Assembly (NCBI GenBank): GCA_902799685.1
Contig: CADCBO010000001.1
Coordinates: 101,234 to 165,233, forward strand
DNA from: an uncultured Bacteroidales bacterium
GTDB lineage: Bacteria; Bacteroidota; Bacteroidia; Bacteroidales; Bacteroidaceae
Direction of reading: 5' to 3'
Length of the DNA: 64,000 bases
The notes beneath the pieces were generated by a model. It was not told the origin of the DNA and ran no database searches. It saw only the letters and a list, made by a program, of their open reading frames with translations. The translations under genes were made by a program, and so were the position numbers. Positions 23,715 to 33,061 of the stretch are shown here, piece after piece. Position 1 is the stretch's first letter. Each line of letters opens with the position of its first letter.

Positions 23715-25375
23715 AAAAGAAGATTATTCTGCTTGTGGCACTGGTGATGCCGATGATACTTATGGCACAGCCGGGGCGTGTAGGCCAGCCTCAGGTGCAA
23801 CCGCAACGTCAGCCCCAGATACAGCCGCAGATGCAACCCCAGATGCAGCCACAGCGTCAGATGCAGCCTCAGGCTACATCCATTGATGCCGAGCTGCAGA
23901 AACTGCTTGTGGCCGAGGGTGCCATATCGGCCCTGTATGTGGAGGATGTAGATGAAAAGAAGATTGTTGAGCAGGCCATAAAGGGTATGCTTGAGGAGCT
24001 TGACCCGCACTCCACATATCTTACAGCCGAGGAGAATGACAAGTCGAACGAGACCCTTATGGGTTCTTTCGAGGGCATAGGCGTGCAGTTCAACATGGTG
24101 GAAGACACTCTGTTCATAGTGCAGCCCATTCCGGACGGCCCGTCCGAGAGGGTGGGCATCATGGCCGGTGACCGCATTGTGACCGTGAACGACACCGCAA
24201 TTGCCGGCGTAAAGATGTCGCAAGAGAGCATCATGAAGCGTCTTCGCGGCCCCAAGGGGACAAAAGTTGACTTGGGCATTAACCGTCGGGGAGTGAATGA
24301 ACTGCTTCATTTCATTGTTACCCGTGACAAGATTCCGGTCAATACCGTAGATGCCGCCTATATGATACTTCCCGGTGTGGGATACATAAAGGTTTCCAGT
24401 TTCGGAGCCACTACAGTCGATGAGTTTGAGACCAAGCTGGCCGATTTGCGTACCAAAGGTGCTCAGTCGCTCATTCTGGACCTTCAGGGTAACGGTGGAG
24501 GTCTGCTTATGTCGGCCGTGGGTATGGCCAACGAGTTCCTGGGCCGCGACCAGATGGTGGTTTATACCGAGGGCCGCCGTTCGCCCAAGAGCGGTTATGT
24601 GGCCGATGGACGCGGACGTTTCCGCGACGGCAAGCTGGTGGTGCTCATTGACGAGTATTCGGCATCGGCCAGTGAGATTGTATCGGGAGCGGTGCAGGAT
24701 TGGGACCGCGCCACTATAGTAGGCCGCCGTTCTTTCGGCAAGGGTCTGGTGCAGCGCCCAATCGAGTTCCATGACGGCTCGCTCATACGTCTTACGGTTG
24801 CCAAATACTATACCCCTGTGGGCCGATGCATACAGAAACCGTACGGCAAGGACGTTGACTACGGCGATGATATTCTGGAACGCCTGCATCACGGCGAACT
24901 GACTAACCCTGACAGCATCCGCTTTCCGGATTCGCTCAAGTTCAGCACCAGGATACAGCATCGCACCGTATATGGCGGCGGCGGAATAATGCCAGATATA
25001 TTCGTGCCGCTGGATACCACGCGCACCAACCAGTACTATCGTAACGTGACTGCCAAGAACGTGGTGCTGAATACATCGATGCAATACACCGAGCGCAACC
25101 GCCGCATGCTGCAGCGCCGCTACAAGACTTTTGAAGAGTATAACAGCGGATTTGAGATAGGTAATGATGTAATGAAGATGTTCCTGGACAAGGCAAATGA
25201 CGAGAAGGTGGAGTATGACGAAGCGCAGTATCAGGATTGCCTGACCATTTTCAAGACCCAGCTTAAGGCCACCATAGCCCGACTTATCTGGGGCATGGAT
25301 GCCTATTATCAGGTCATCCAGGAACTTGACGAGACCATACAGCGGGCCGTAAAGTTCATGGAAACCGGCCAATGA
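23711..25375 (+). CDS. S41 family carboxyl-terminal processing peptidase
   Basis: 554 residues with a signal peptide (MKKKIILLVALVMPMILMA). Residues ~22-55 form a low-complexity Gln/Pro/Met linker built of QPQM/QPQR repeats. Then come an S41 N-terminal helical part ('LEELDPHSTYLTAEEN', ~95), a PDZ domain ('PDGPSERVGIMAGDRIVTVNDTAIAG', ~140) and the catalytic core with 'IDEYSASASEIVSGAVQDW' and 'GRRSFGKGLVQ' (Ser/Lys dyad). It is predicted to cleave periplasmic or lipoprotein C-termini. It overlaps coaD by 4 bases. The C-terminal ~100 residues are helical and family-specific. Confidence 0.92.
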   Translation: MKKKIILLVALVMPMILMAQPGRVGQPQVQPQRQPQIQPQMQPQMQPQRQMQPQATSIDAELQKLLVAEGAISALYVEDVDEKKIVEQAIKGMLEELDPHSTYLTAEENDKSNETLMGSFEGIGVQFNMVEDTLFIVQPIPDGPSERVGIMAGDRIVTVNDTAIAGVKMSQESIMKRLRGPKGTKVDLGINRRGVNELLHFIVTRDKIPVNTVDAAYMILPGVGYIKVSSFGATTVDEFETKLADLRTKGAQSLILDLQGNGGGLLMSAVGMANEFLGRDQMVVYTEGRRSPKSGYVADGRGRFRDGKLVVLIDEYSASASEIVSGAVQDWDRATIVGRRSFGKGLVQRPIEFHDGSLIRLTVAKYYTPVGRCIQKPYGKDVDYGDDILERLHHGELTNPDSIRFPDSLKFSTRIQHRTVYGGGGIMPDIFVPLDTTRTNQYYRNVTAKNVVLNTSMQYTERNRRMLQRRYKTFEEYNSGFEIGNDVMKMFLDKANDEKVEYDEAQYQDCLTIFKTQLKATIARLIWGMDAYYQVIQELDETIQRAVKFMETGQ

Positions 25376-25430
25376 CAGCCGTTTATTGCATAAAATGCGT
25401 TCTTTACATCTTTAAAAACGTTTTTTTATG

Positions 25431-25438
25431 TAAGTTTG
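25431..25438 (+). promoter_or_regulatory. -7 promoter element for the GPH transporter
   Basis: TAAGTTTG, an exact TAnnTTTG match, 53 bases upstream of the ATG at 25492. No good -33 was found. Confidence 0.5.
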
Positions 25439-25491
25439 TGGACCAAAAAGATTTGACTTACTAATAATTATTAATCAATAAACTCATTTTT

Positions 25492-26892
25492 ATGGCAAAC
25501 GAAGTAAAAAACGGCTATTACAAGCTGAGTTGGGGACAGAGAATCGGTTTCGGTTCGGGTGACCTGGCCCAGAATCTTATTTTCCAGACGGTTGCATGTT
25601 TCCTGATGCTGTACCTGTGTACGGTTCTCAAGATCAACCCCGGATTTGTAAGTGGACTTATCCTTGCAGTAAGACTCCTTGACTGTTTCTGGAGTCCTGT
25701 TGTTGGAAAATACATTGATAACCGCAATCCCAAGCTTGGCAAGTATCGTACATACCTTCTTTACGGTGGTATTCCTCTTACTGTTGCCGCCTGCTTCCTG
25801 ATGCTCCCCGCTGTAGCTACATGGACCATGACATGGAAGATTGTCTATGCAACTGTCAGCTATACCCTGCTCAGCATGATCTACTCGGTAGTGAATATTC
25901 CTTACGGTTCAATCATGGCCTCAATGACCCGTGATAACGATGAGGTTCTTATTCTTACCTCTACCCGTATGGTTTGCGCCAATATCGGTCAGATTGTTGT
26001 TCAGGCCGGCTTCCCCATCGGACTTGCCATGTGCGTAGGCATTGCCGTTGACTGGAATCAGGCTGTATTCATGGCTATCGGTACAATCCCTGCATTCATC
26101 ATCCTGCCTTTGCTTCCCGTTTTAAAGAAACTGTTCGGAAAGAAGGGACTTTATTATCTGCTTCTGTGTGTAGGTCTTGTGGGATTCATCACACTGTTCA
26201 TCATCGGTAAGTTCTTTGATGTCCAGAAATGCAATGTAATTGTTCAGGGTGCAAAGGTTCTGACAGGTGTAGGCCTGTTGGTAGGTTCACTTATGTGGGC
26301 TCTTGTTCCTGAGGTAATCACCGATGCCGAGTACCGTACCGGCAACCGTCCTGCCGCTACCGTTAACGCTCTGGCCGGTGTGGCTTTCAAGGCCGGTTTC
26401 TCACTTGCAGGTTTCATCACTCCTTGGGTGATGGGTCTGATTGGCTTTAACCTGGCCAGCGAGGAGTCAGCTCTGCCTACCGATCCTAAGGCTTGGTTCA
26501 CTGTAACCTGCATCTTTGCTATTGTAGGTTTTGTTCTCTTGACACTCTGCTTCCTGGGCAGCAAGGAGAACATCACCACCACTCCCGAGAAGCCTGTATC
26601 ATTCAAGGAGATGTGGGAGGAGTTCAAGGCAAACAAGTGCCTGCAGCTGGTTCTGAGCATCTTTATCGTTGTGTTCCTGGCTTCATTCATCAGCGCTCCG
26701 GTAAATGCTTATTATACTCACCTGAGTGATTATAATCCTACTGTACAGAATGCAATCCTTATATTCACAACCATCATTCCGGCCATCCTTCTTATTGTTG
26801 TAGGATATCTGGTATTCAAGTATCCTCTTACTGACGAAAGACTTGACGAGATGAATAAGGAGATTGAGGCTAAGCACGCTGCACAGAAATAA
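25492..26892 (+). CDS. MFS transporter, glycoside-pentoside-hexuronide (GPH) type
   Basis: 466 residues with about twelve membrane helices. The N-terminal 'LSWGQRIGFGSGDLAQNLIFQ' is the GPH hallmark, followed by 'LLDCFWSPVVGKYIDNRNPKLGKYR' (D-x-x-x-D/N loop, ~62-90) and 'LVPEVITDAEYRTGNRPAATVNAL' in the middle. These transporters bring in sugars or glycosides with a cation. The specific sugar cannot be told, since no enzyme gene is adjacent. The gene is monocistronic: own promoter upstream, and its TAA is immediately followed by an AATTGAAA repeat and a bidirectional terminator. Confidence 0.9.
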   Translation: MANEVKNGYYKLSWGQRIGFGSGDLAQNLIFQTVACFLMLYLCTVLKINPGFVSGLILAVRLLDCFWSPVVGKYIDNRNPKLGKYRTYLLYGGIPLTVAACFLMLPAVATWTMTWKIVYATVSYTLLSMIYSVVNIPYGSIMASMTRDNDEVLILTSTRMVCANIGQIVVQAGFPIGLAMCVGIAVDWNQAVFMAIGTIPAFIILPLLPVLKKLFGKKGLYYLLLCVGLVGFITLFIIGKFFDVQKCNVIVQGAKVLTGVGLLVGSLMWALVPEVITDAEYRTGNRPAATVNALAGVAFKAGFSLAGFITPWVMGLIGFNLASEESALPTDPKAWFTVTCIFAIVGFVLLTLCFLGSKENITTTPEKPVSFKEMWEEFKANKCLQLVLSIFIVVFLASFISAPVNAYYTHLSDYNPTVQNAILIFTTIIPAILLIVVGYLVFKYPLTDERLDEMNKEIEAKHAAQK

Positions 26893-27011
26893 TTGAAAAT
26901 TGAAAATTGAAAATTGAAAAAAACGAGCGAAATTTCTTTCGCTCGTTTTTTATGTCGCGGCTTTTACGCACCGCATGGTAATTTTCAATTTTCAATTCTC
27001 AATTTTCAATC
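26891..27011. repeat. AATTGAAA repeat element, copy 1, with bidirectional terminator
   Basis: Four ATTGAAAA units start at the MFS stop codon. A strong hairpin AAAAAACGAGCGAAA (26918-26932) / TTTCGCTCGTTTTTT (26937-26951) follows, then TACGCACCGCATGG (26965-26978), then inverted units (TTTTCAATT) reaching the stop codon of the convergent 4Fe-4S gene at 27010. Related copies lie at 39265 and 42358. Confidence 0.8.
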
Positions 27012-28503
27012 AGAAACCGAAGTCGAAGTCTTGGGTTTGGATGTTGGTGTCCTGCTCGGGGGCTTTGGCTTCCAGGTGGACTGGGTTGCCCTCGATGTGG
27101 ACGGCTTTGACGGGGCAGATGAACTCGCAGCCTCCGCAGCCTACGCAGAGGTCGGGGGTGGTTTCGGGGATGGTGAGGCCGCCCTCAAACGGAACCATGT
27201 GGATGGCCTGGACAGGGCAGTGCTCGGCGCATGCTCCGCAACTGGTGCGGTTCACGTTGACTACGCAGATGTCCTTGTTGAATACTACGCGGCCGGGCTG
27301 GGTGCTGTGCTTCTGCTCTACAGTCAGGGGCTTGATGGCTCCTGCCGGGCAGACCTGACTGCACAGATTGCAGTCGTAGTTGCAGTAGCCGTCATCGAAC
27401 CTCATCACGGGTTGCATGATTCCACCCAGACCATATTCCAGACCGGCTGGCTTGAGCACGTGGCTGGGGCATTTGCTTACGCACAGATGGCATGATGTAC
27501 AGTGCTGGAGCAGATTCTTGTGGCTGATTGAGCCGGGAGGTGACATTGGTACACGGTCATCTTTCTTGCCCGTGACCTTGGCCTCAAGGGCGGCGGGAGC
27601 GAGGGCTGCTATTACCAGCGATGATTTCAGGAACTGGCGCTTGGATTCATCTACAGTGTCAGTCAGCTGTACGGGTTCGGGTTTGCCGCATTTTACAGGG
27701 CCGTAGTATATGGCTTTCTGCTTGCATGAGTCTATGCAGTCAAAGCAATCCACACAGCGGGAGTAGTCTATCTGCTGGTTCTTGGAGTCTATGCAGTATG
27801 CCTTGCACTTGCGCTGGCAGGCCAGACAGTGGTTACACTTGTCCTTGTCTATGCGTATGCGCAGGAGTGAGAATCTTGAGAAAAATCCCAACAATGTGCC
27901 GACGGGGCATATGGTGTTGCACCATGTGCGGCCGTGATGATATGATATGTGCCCAATGATGAACAGGGTGAGCAGTGCCACCACAAATGCGCTGATTGAC
28001 TTGAGTGATATTATCACCTTGAAGAAACGGTAGCTGCCGGTCTTCTCAGATATGGCTGCAAGCAGGTTGTTGCCAAACAGATAGACGGGCTTGAACAGTT
28101 CGTCGGCCATGCGTCCGTATGCGCTGTAGGGCTCTACAAGACCTACCAGGAAAGTGAATCCGCAAATCCATGCAATGACCAGCACCGCCAGTACCCCCCA
28201 GCGCAGCCAGGGCTGTTCGGGTTTGTATCCGAATTTCTTTTTCTTGTCAGATTTTCTTGACAACCAGTTGAAAAAGTCCTGGAATATGCCCAGCGGGCAT
28301 ACAACCGAGCAGTACAGGCGGCCGAATATGAGCGTGGCGGCTATGAGGCATACCAGAGTGACAACGCTGAGTGACAGCAGTGCCGGTCCGAACTGTATTT
28401 TCTGAAGCCACGGATTGTCCAGGATTCCGCTTATGTCCAGGAATCCGAATGTAAGTATGGCGATGACGATAATGGCCACCGCCGTTCTGATCTTTCTAAG
28501 CAT
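27010..28503 (-). CDS. Membrane 4Fe-4S ferredoxin-type protein (NapH/NosR-like)
   Basis: 497 residues. Five or so membrane helices in the first ~210 residues include 'GRLYCSVVCPLGIFQDFFNW' (CxxxCP, ~66) and 'RTWCNTICPVGTLLGFFSRF' (~192), the NapH/NosR/RdxA signature. Then follow 4Fe-4S clusters: 'CNHCLACQRKCKAYC' (~221), 'CVDCFDCIDSCKQKA' (~242), 'CTSCHLCVSKCPSHV' (~338), 'CNYDCNLCSQVCP' (~375), 'CGACAEHCPVQA' and 'CVGCGGCEFICPVKA' near the C-terminus. It probably passes electrons across or along the membrane. It forms an operon with the DUF362 gene, whose stop is 3 bases upstream. Confidence 0.9.
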   Translation of the reverse strand: MLRKIRTAVAIIVIAILTFGFLDISGILDNPWLQKIQFGPALLSLSVVTLVCLIAATLIFGRLYCSVVCPLGIFQDFFNWLSRKSDKKKKFGYKPEQPWLRWGVLAVLVIAWICGFTFLVGLVEPYSAYGRMADELFKPVYLFGNNLLAAISEKTGSYRFFKVIISLKSISAFVVALLTLFIIGHISYHHGRTWCNTICPVGTLLGFFSRFSLLRIRIDKDKCNHCLACQRKCKAYCIDSKNQQIDYSRCVDCFDCIDSCKQKAIYYGPVKCGKPEPVQLTDTVDESKRQFLKSSLVIAALAPAALEAKVTGKKDDRVPMSPPGSISHKNLLQHCTSCHLCVSKCPSHVLKPAGLEYGLGGIMQPVMRFDDGYCNYDCNLCSQVCPAGAIKPLTVEQKHSTQPGRVVFNKDICVVNVNRTSCGACAEHCPVQAIHMVPFEGGLTIPETTPDLCVGCGGCEFICPVKAVHIEGNPVHLEAKAPEQDTNIQTQDFDFGF

Positions 28504-28506
28504 ATC

Positions 28507-29454
28507 TTAGAGTCTTACTCTCTTTACATTGATTGACTCCAGGTCCATGGTGCCAAGTCCCAGCTTCTGTGCATCGGGTATGTGCTCGATGTCCTCAAAG
28601 CGGATGCTCTTGTTAACCTGGGTAAAGAATTTGCCTGCTGCAGTATCCACGGCCACGATGTCGGGCGATGCAAAGAGGGCCTTGGTCAGAACTACATCAC
28701 TTGCGCTGCGTCCCTGCGGGCCGTTGGTGGCCACTGTGCGGTAAGCGTCAACAATGTGCAGGACTGCGGGCTTGTAAGTGCAGATGTCTGCTATGCACTG
28801 GTGCAGGCCGCGTGAGTGGAATGCGCGACGGTCCCATACAATACCCATGTGGTTCTTCATGGCGCAGGTCATCAGGGCACCACCATGGTTCTTCAGTACC
28901 GGTACGTTAATCCACTTGTCACACTCTATGATTGCCTTGTGAACCAGTGCGTTCTTAAGAGTCTTGGCATTGGGTATGTCAACCTGCTGGTATGATGACT
29001 GCTCATGTGCGTGAACCATTGTGGCTCCGGCCTTCTTTACGGCAGCCTCAATGCCGCTGTGGTCATAGCAGCGGGTCCAGTTGTCGCAGGTGTGGTCAAA
29101 CACTTTTATTTCTGCCGCTCCGGCATCCTGGCACATCTTGATCAATGCTACCAGAAGATCCGGGTTTGTGTTGCCGGCAAGTTCCGGGGTACGGTCCCAG
29201 CCAATGTTGGGCTTGATTACAATCTTGTCGCCCTTCTTGATGAAGCGGCCCATACCGCCCAGTTCTTTCATAGCGGCCTCCAGCATGGCTGCAGGTTCAC
29301 CGTTCATGATTGCGGCAAGGTCTGCGTTGTCTGATGCGGCTGCAGGACTGCCTGAAGGCAAGGTTGATGCCATGACATCCATCATACCGCTACTTTTCAC
29401 GCTTACTATCGCTCCGGCTGCGGCCAGAGTCTTGAGAAAGTCTCTTCTATCCAT
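28507..29454 (-). CDS. DUF362 domain protein with twin-arginine signal
   Basis: 315 residues from MDRRDFLKTLAAAGAIVS, a twin-arginine-like signal, which fixes the start at 29454 rather than the longer open frame. The DUF362 domain follows: 'DKIVIKPNIGWDRTPELAGNTNPDLL' (~92), 'AEIKVFDHTCDNWTRCYDHSGIE', 'INVPVLKNHGGALMTCAMKNHMG' (~200) and 'VDAYRTVATNGPQGRSASDV'. DUF362 proteins often accompany iron-sulfur proteins, as here. The reaction is not known. Transcribed ahead of the membrane 4Fe-4S gene. Confidence 0.88.
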   Translation of the reverse strand: MDRRDFLKTLAAAGAIVSVKSSGMMDVMASTLPSGSPAAASDNADLAAIMNGEPAAMLEAAMKELGGMGRFIKKGDKIVIKPNIGWDRTPELAGNTNPDLLVALIKMCQDAGAAEIKVFDHTCDNWTRCYDHSGIEAAVKKAGATMVHAHEQSSYQQVDIPNAKTLKNALVHKAIIECDKWINVPVLKNHGGALMTCAMKNHMGIVWDRRAFHSRGLHQCIADICTYKPAVLHIVDAYRTVATNGPQGRSASDVVLTKALFASPDIVAVDTAAGKFFTQVNKSIRFEDIEHIPDAQKLGLGTMDLESINVKRVRL

Positions 29455-29607
29455 AATGGTCAGTAAATATTTGTAGTAAAGTTTGTAAACGGTCGCTAAG
29501 ATAGGAAAAAAGTTCCTATTCAAGTGCACGATAGTTTTTTTTAATATTACTGCGTATTTGTTGAATACTTTATATTGTTTAATATTGCCTTGCTGCCCGA
29601 AAATGGT

Positions 29608-29615
29608 TAAATTCG
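29608..29615 (+). promoter_or_regulatory. Possible -7 promoter element for purH-mre operon
   Basis: TAAATTCG, a near match to TAnnTTTG, 39 bases upstream of the purH ATG. The ~200-base intergenic region also holds the divergent DUF362 promoter. Confidence 0.4.
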
Positions 29616-29654
29616 CGCAAAAATACGGTTATAACTCAAAAACATATCCAAACA

Positions 29655-31181
29655 ATGTCCGAGACAAAAAGAATTTCATCAGCCCTGATATCGGTCTTCC
29701 ATAAGGATGGTCTGGACGAGATTATCAGCAAGCTCCATGAGGAGGGTGTAAAACTTATATCTACCGGCGGAACCCAGCGCTTCATCGAGTCGCTTGGCGT
29801 GCCTTGCCAGCCGGTTGAGGAACTTACCGGTTATCCGTCAATCCTGGGCGGTCGCGTCAAGACCCTGCACCCCAAAGTGTTCGGCGGCATCCTGGCCCGT
29901 CGTGAAGAGGATAACGATATGGCTCAGATGGAAAGCTATGACATACCCGAGATAGATCTTGTGATAGTTGACCTTTATCCTTTTGAGGACACTGTTAAAT
30001 CCGGTGCATCGGATGAAGACATAATCGAGAAGATAGACATAGGCGGCATATCGCTTATACGTGCGGGTGCCAAGAACTTCAAGGATGCAGTCATCGTGGC
30101 CAGCAAGGACCAGTACAAGCCCCTGCTTGACATCCTGAACGAGCGTGGTGCCGAGACTACACTTGAGGAGCGCCGCTGGTTTGCCAAGGAGGCGTTTGCC
30201 GTTTCATCATACTATGACAGCTGTATCTACAATTGGTTTGCCGGTAATGATGACGATGACCATTTCCGTCTGGCTCTGGACGGCCGCAAGGCCATGCGCT
30301 ACGGTGAGAACCCACATCAGAAAGGCGTGTTCCACGGAGACCTGGACGCCATGTTCGATCAGGTTCACGGCAAGGAGATCTCTTACAACAACCTGCTTGA
30401 CATAAACGCAGCCATAGACCTGATTGATGAGTTCGACGAGACCACATTCGCTATCCTTAAGCACAACAACGCATGCGGCGTGGCTTCACGCCCCACACTG
30501 CTTGAGGCCTGGAAGGATGCTCTGGCAGGTGATCCGGTTTCTGCCTTTGGCGGAGTGCTGATAGCTAACGCTCCCATAGATAAGGCTACTGCCGAGGAGA
30601 TTAACAAGATATTCTTTGAAGTAATCATTGCTCCGGATTATGACTTTGACGCCCTTGAGATACTGGGACAGAAGAAGAACCGCATCATACTTATCCGCAA
30701 GGAGCAGAAACTTCCCGTAAAGCTGGTGCGCTCAGCCCTGAACGGTGTGCTTGTCCAGGATAAGGACACCAAGATTGAGACCCCTGATGAACTCAAGCTG
30801 GTCACTTCACGCAAGCCTGCAGATGATGAGATTGAGGATATGCTCTTTGCCAACAAGATTGTAAAGAACAGCAAGAGCAACTCTATAGTTTTTGCACGCG
30901 GCAAGCAGCTGCTGGCAAGCGGAGTGGGCCAGACATCACGTGTGGATGCCCTTAAGCAGGCCGTGGAGAAGGCGCATGGATTCGGATTCACCCTGGAGGG
31001 CGCCGCTATGGCAAGCGATGCTTTCTTCCCGTTCCCGGACTGCGTGGAGCTGGCCGATAAGGCAGGCGTCAAGAACGTGATCCATCCGGGAGGTTCTGTA
31101 CGTGACCAGGAGTCTATAGACTACTGCGAGCAGCATGACATGACCATGGTCATTACGGGATTCCGTCATTTCAAACATTGA
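29655..31181 (+). CDS. purH: Bifunctional AICAR formyltransferase / IMP cyclohydrolase
   Basis: 508 residues. The N-terminal IMP cyclohydrolase domain has 'ISTGGTQRFIESLGVP' (~36) and 'GGRVKTLHPKVFGGILARR' (~65). The AICAR transformylase domain has 'MRYGENPHQKGVFHG' (~213), 'ILKHNNACGVASRP' (Lys-His pair, ~263), 'DPVSAFGGVLIANAP' and 'ASDAFFPFPDCVELADKAGVKNVIHPGGSVRDQESI' near the end. It catalyses the last two steps of IMP synthesis. First gene of the run leading into mreB, 25 bases away; linkage of purH to the mre cluster is common in Bacteroidetes. Confidence 0.97.
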   Translation: MSETKRISSALISVFHKDGLDEIISKLHEEGVKLISTGGTQRFIESLGVPCQPVEELTGYPSILGGRVKTLHPKVFGGILARREEDNDMAQMESYDIPEIDLVIVDLYPFEDTVKSGASDEDIIEKIDIGGISLIRAGAKNFKDAVIVASKDQYKPLLDILNERGAETTLEERRWFAKEAFAVSSYYDSCIYNWFAGNDDDDHFRLALDGRKAMRYGENPHQKGVFHGDLDAMFDQVHGKEISYNNLLDINAAIDLIDEFDETTFAILKHNNACGVASRPTLLEAWKDALAGDPVSAFGGVLIANAPIDKATAEEINKIFFEVIIAPDYDFDALEILGQKKNRIILIRKEQKLPVKLVRSALNGVLVQDKDTKIETPDELKLVTSRKPADDEIEDMLFANKIVKNSKSNSIVFARGKQLLASGVGQTSRVDALKQAVEKAHGFGFTLEGAAMASDAFFPFPDCVELADKAGVKNVIHPGGSVRDQESIDYCEQHDMTMVITGFRHFKH

Positions 31182-31206
31182 TTCATAAAGCATAACACAT
31201 ATAAAA

Positions 31207-32229
31207 GTGGGACTATTTTCATTGACACAAGAGCTTTCGATGGATCTTGGCACCGCCAATACCATCATAATGCACAATGACAAGATTGTGGTGAACGAGC
31301 CTTCAATCGTTGCTCTCGACAACCGTACAGACAAGATGGTGGCAGTAGGCAACAAGGCTAAAATGATGTACGAGAAGACCAACAAGGATATTCGCGTGGT
31401 CCGTCCGTTAAGGAATGGCGTGATAGCCGACTTTGATGCCTGCGAGCAGATGATGCGAGGTCTTATCGGTATGGTAGATACCGGTCGCCGTCTCTTCTCA
31501 CCTTCACTCAAGATGGTGATAGGCGTACCTTCGGGCAGTACCGAGGTTGAGCTGCGTGCCGTACGTGACAGTGCCGAGCATGCCGGCGGACGTGAGGTCT
31601 ATATGCTGTTTGAGCCTATGGCAGCAGCTATCGGAATAGGAATAGACGTGCTTGCACCAGAGGGAACCATGATTGTTGACATAGGTGGCGGTACAACCGA
31701 GATTGCCGTCATTTCACTGGGCGGTCTGGTATCCAACAACTCGGTCAAGGTGGCTGGCGATGACTTTACTGCCGATATCCAGGAGTACATGGGCCGTCAG
31801 CATAACGTGAAGGTGTCTGAGCGTATGGCCGAGCGTATCAAGATAAACGTAGGTGCCGCTCTGACGGAGCTGGGCGAGGATGCTCCCGAGGATTTCATAG
31901 TGAACGGTCCCAACAAGATTACCGCTCTGCCTATGTCCATTCCCGTATGCTATCAGGAGATTGCCCACTGTCTGGACCGTTCCATTGCCAAGATTGAGTC
32001 GGCAGTGCTGAACACCCTTGAGAACACTCCTCCTGAACTCTATGCCGATATCCTCAAGAACGGTGTCTATCTGTCAGGCGGCGGCTCCATGCTGCGCGGC
32101 ATAAGCAAGCGTCTGGCCGACAAGATAGGCATTGAGTTCCATGTGGCCAGCGAGCCTCTGCTCAGTGTAGCCAAGGGTACAGGCGTGGCTCTCAAGAATG
32201 TGGAGCGTTTCTCATTCCTGATGAGATAA
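31207..32229 (+). CDS. mreB: Rod shape-determining protein MreB
   Basis: 340 residues with a GTG start (MGLFSLTQELSMDLGTANT). Actin-fold phosphate loops: 'DLGTANTIIM' (~13), 'MIVDIGGGTTEIAVISLGG' (~157) and 'NGVYLSGGGSMLRGI' (~285); 'VGVPSGSTEVELRAV' type block at ~100. It polymerises under the inner membrane and guides elongation-phase wall synthesis with MreC, MreD, PBP2 and RodA, all encoded directly downstream. Confidence 0.97.
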   Translation: MGLFSLTQELSMDLGTANTIIMHNDKIVVNEPSIVALDNRTDKMVAVGNKAKMMYEKTNKDIRVVRPLRNGVIADFDACEQMMRGLIGMVDTGRRLFSPSLKMVIGVPSGSTEVELRAVRDSAEHAGGREVYMLFEPMAAAIGIGIDVLAPEGTMIVDIGGGTTEIAVISLGGLVSNNSVKVAGDDFTADIQEYMGRQHNVKVSERMAERIKINVGAALTELGEDAPEDFIVNGPNKITALPMSIPVCYQEIAHCLDRSIAKIESAVLNTLENTPPELYADILKNGVYLSGGGSMLRGISKRLADKIGIEFHVASEPLLSVAKGTGVALKNVERFSFLMR

Positions 32230-32244
32230 TACCGCAGGACCGCC

Positions 32245-33057
32245 GTGCGTTCCCTGCTTGACTTCATAGTAAGGCACAGCTATATTTTCCTGTTCATATT
32301 GTTGGAGACGCTGTCGCTGGTTCTGCTGTTCGGATTCAACGACAGGCAGAAAGAGGCGTTCTTGACCTCATCCAACTTAATGTCAGGCAAGTTGTATGAG
32401 TGGCGTTCCGGGGTGGGGCAGTATTTCGGCCTGCGCAAGGAGAACGCCACTTTGGTACAGGAAAATGCCAGCCTGCGCAACATGCTTTACGAGCTTACAG
32501 ACAGCCAGACAGTCAATCTGGCACGCTCCATGTCATCGGATGGCGTAATCGCTGCCCGCGTCATAGACAACTCGGTGCGCAAGGACGACAACTACATTAC
32601 CATAGACAAAGGCAGCCGGGATGGAATATCCAAGGGCATGGGCGTGTACAGTCCCCAAGGTGTTGTAGGTGTAGTGATGGTGGCAGGCAAGCGGTATTCA
32701 GTGGTTCTGCCCATACTCAACGGCAGTACCAGCATCAGCTGCAAGGTCAAGGACAGTGACAGTTTCGGTTTCCTGGAATGGGCAGGGGGGGACCCTTATG
32801 TGGCCCAGCTCAGGGATATGCCTTATCACTCCGATGTAAAGCAGGGCGATACCATTGTCACAACCGGATTCTCATCGGTATTCCCTAAGGATATTCCCGT
32901 GGGTACCGTGACGGATGTGGAACATTCCAGTAACGGATATACCCTAAACATACAGGTAAATCTGGCTGTCAACATGGCAGACCTGGGTTGGGTATATGTC
33001 CATTCTAACACCCGCGATGAGGAGATAGACGAATTGTATGAACAGATGCTGAAGTAG
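32245..33057 (+). CDS. mreC: Rod shape-determining protein MreC
   Basis: 270 residues with a GTG start. A single N-terminal membrane helix ('YIFLFILLETLSLVLLFGF'), a coiled coil (~50-75, 'LRKENATLVQENASLRNMLYEL') and a beta-rich periplasmic domain with 'YITIDKGSRDGISKGMGVYSPQGVVGVV' (~115) and 'KQGDTIVTTGFSSVFPKDIPVGTV' (~200), the usual MreC features. It links MreB filaments to the wall-synthesis enzymes. Lies 15 bases after mreB and 4 before mreD. Confidence 0.94.
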   Translation: MRSLLDFIVRHSYIFLFILLETLSLVLLFGFNDRQKEAFLTSSNLMSGKLYEWRSGVGQYFGLRKENATLVQENASLRNMLYELTDSQTVNLARSMSSDGVIAARVIDNSVRKDDNYITIDKGSRDGISKGMGVYSPQGVVGVVMVAGKRYSVVLPILNGSTSISCKVKDSDSFGFLEWAGGDPYVAQLRDMPYHSDVKQGDTIVTTGFSSVFPKDIPVGTVTDVEHSSNGYTLNIQVNLAVNMADLGWVYVHSNTRDEEIDELYEQMLK

Positions 33058-33061
33058 GGTT

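Noticed and set aside
23543-25372. Very long open frame (~600 codons) antisense to the S41 protease gene
   Set aside because: The plus-strand frame has signal peptide, PDZ and S41 motifs; the antisense frame is His/Leu/Tyr-rich with no motif and arises from codon bias.
26891-27011. CRISPR-like array
   Set aside because: The AATTGAAA units are 7-8 bases with no spacers and no cas genes nearby; the structure is a repeat-hairpin-inverted repeat.
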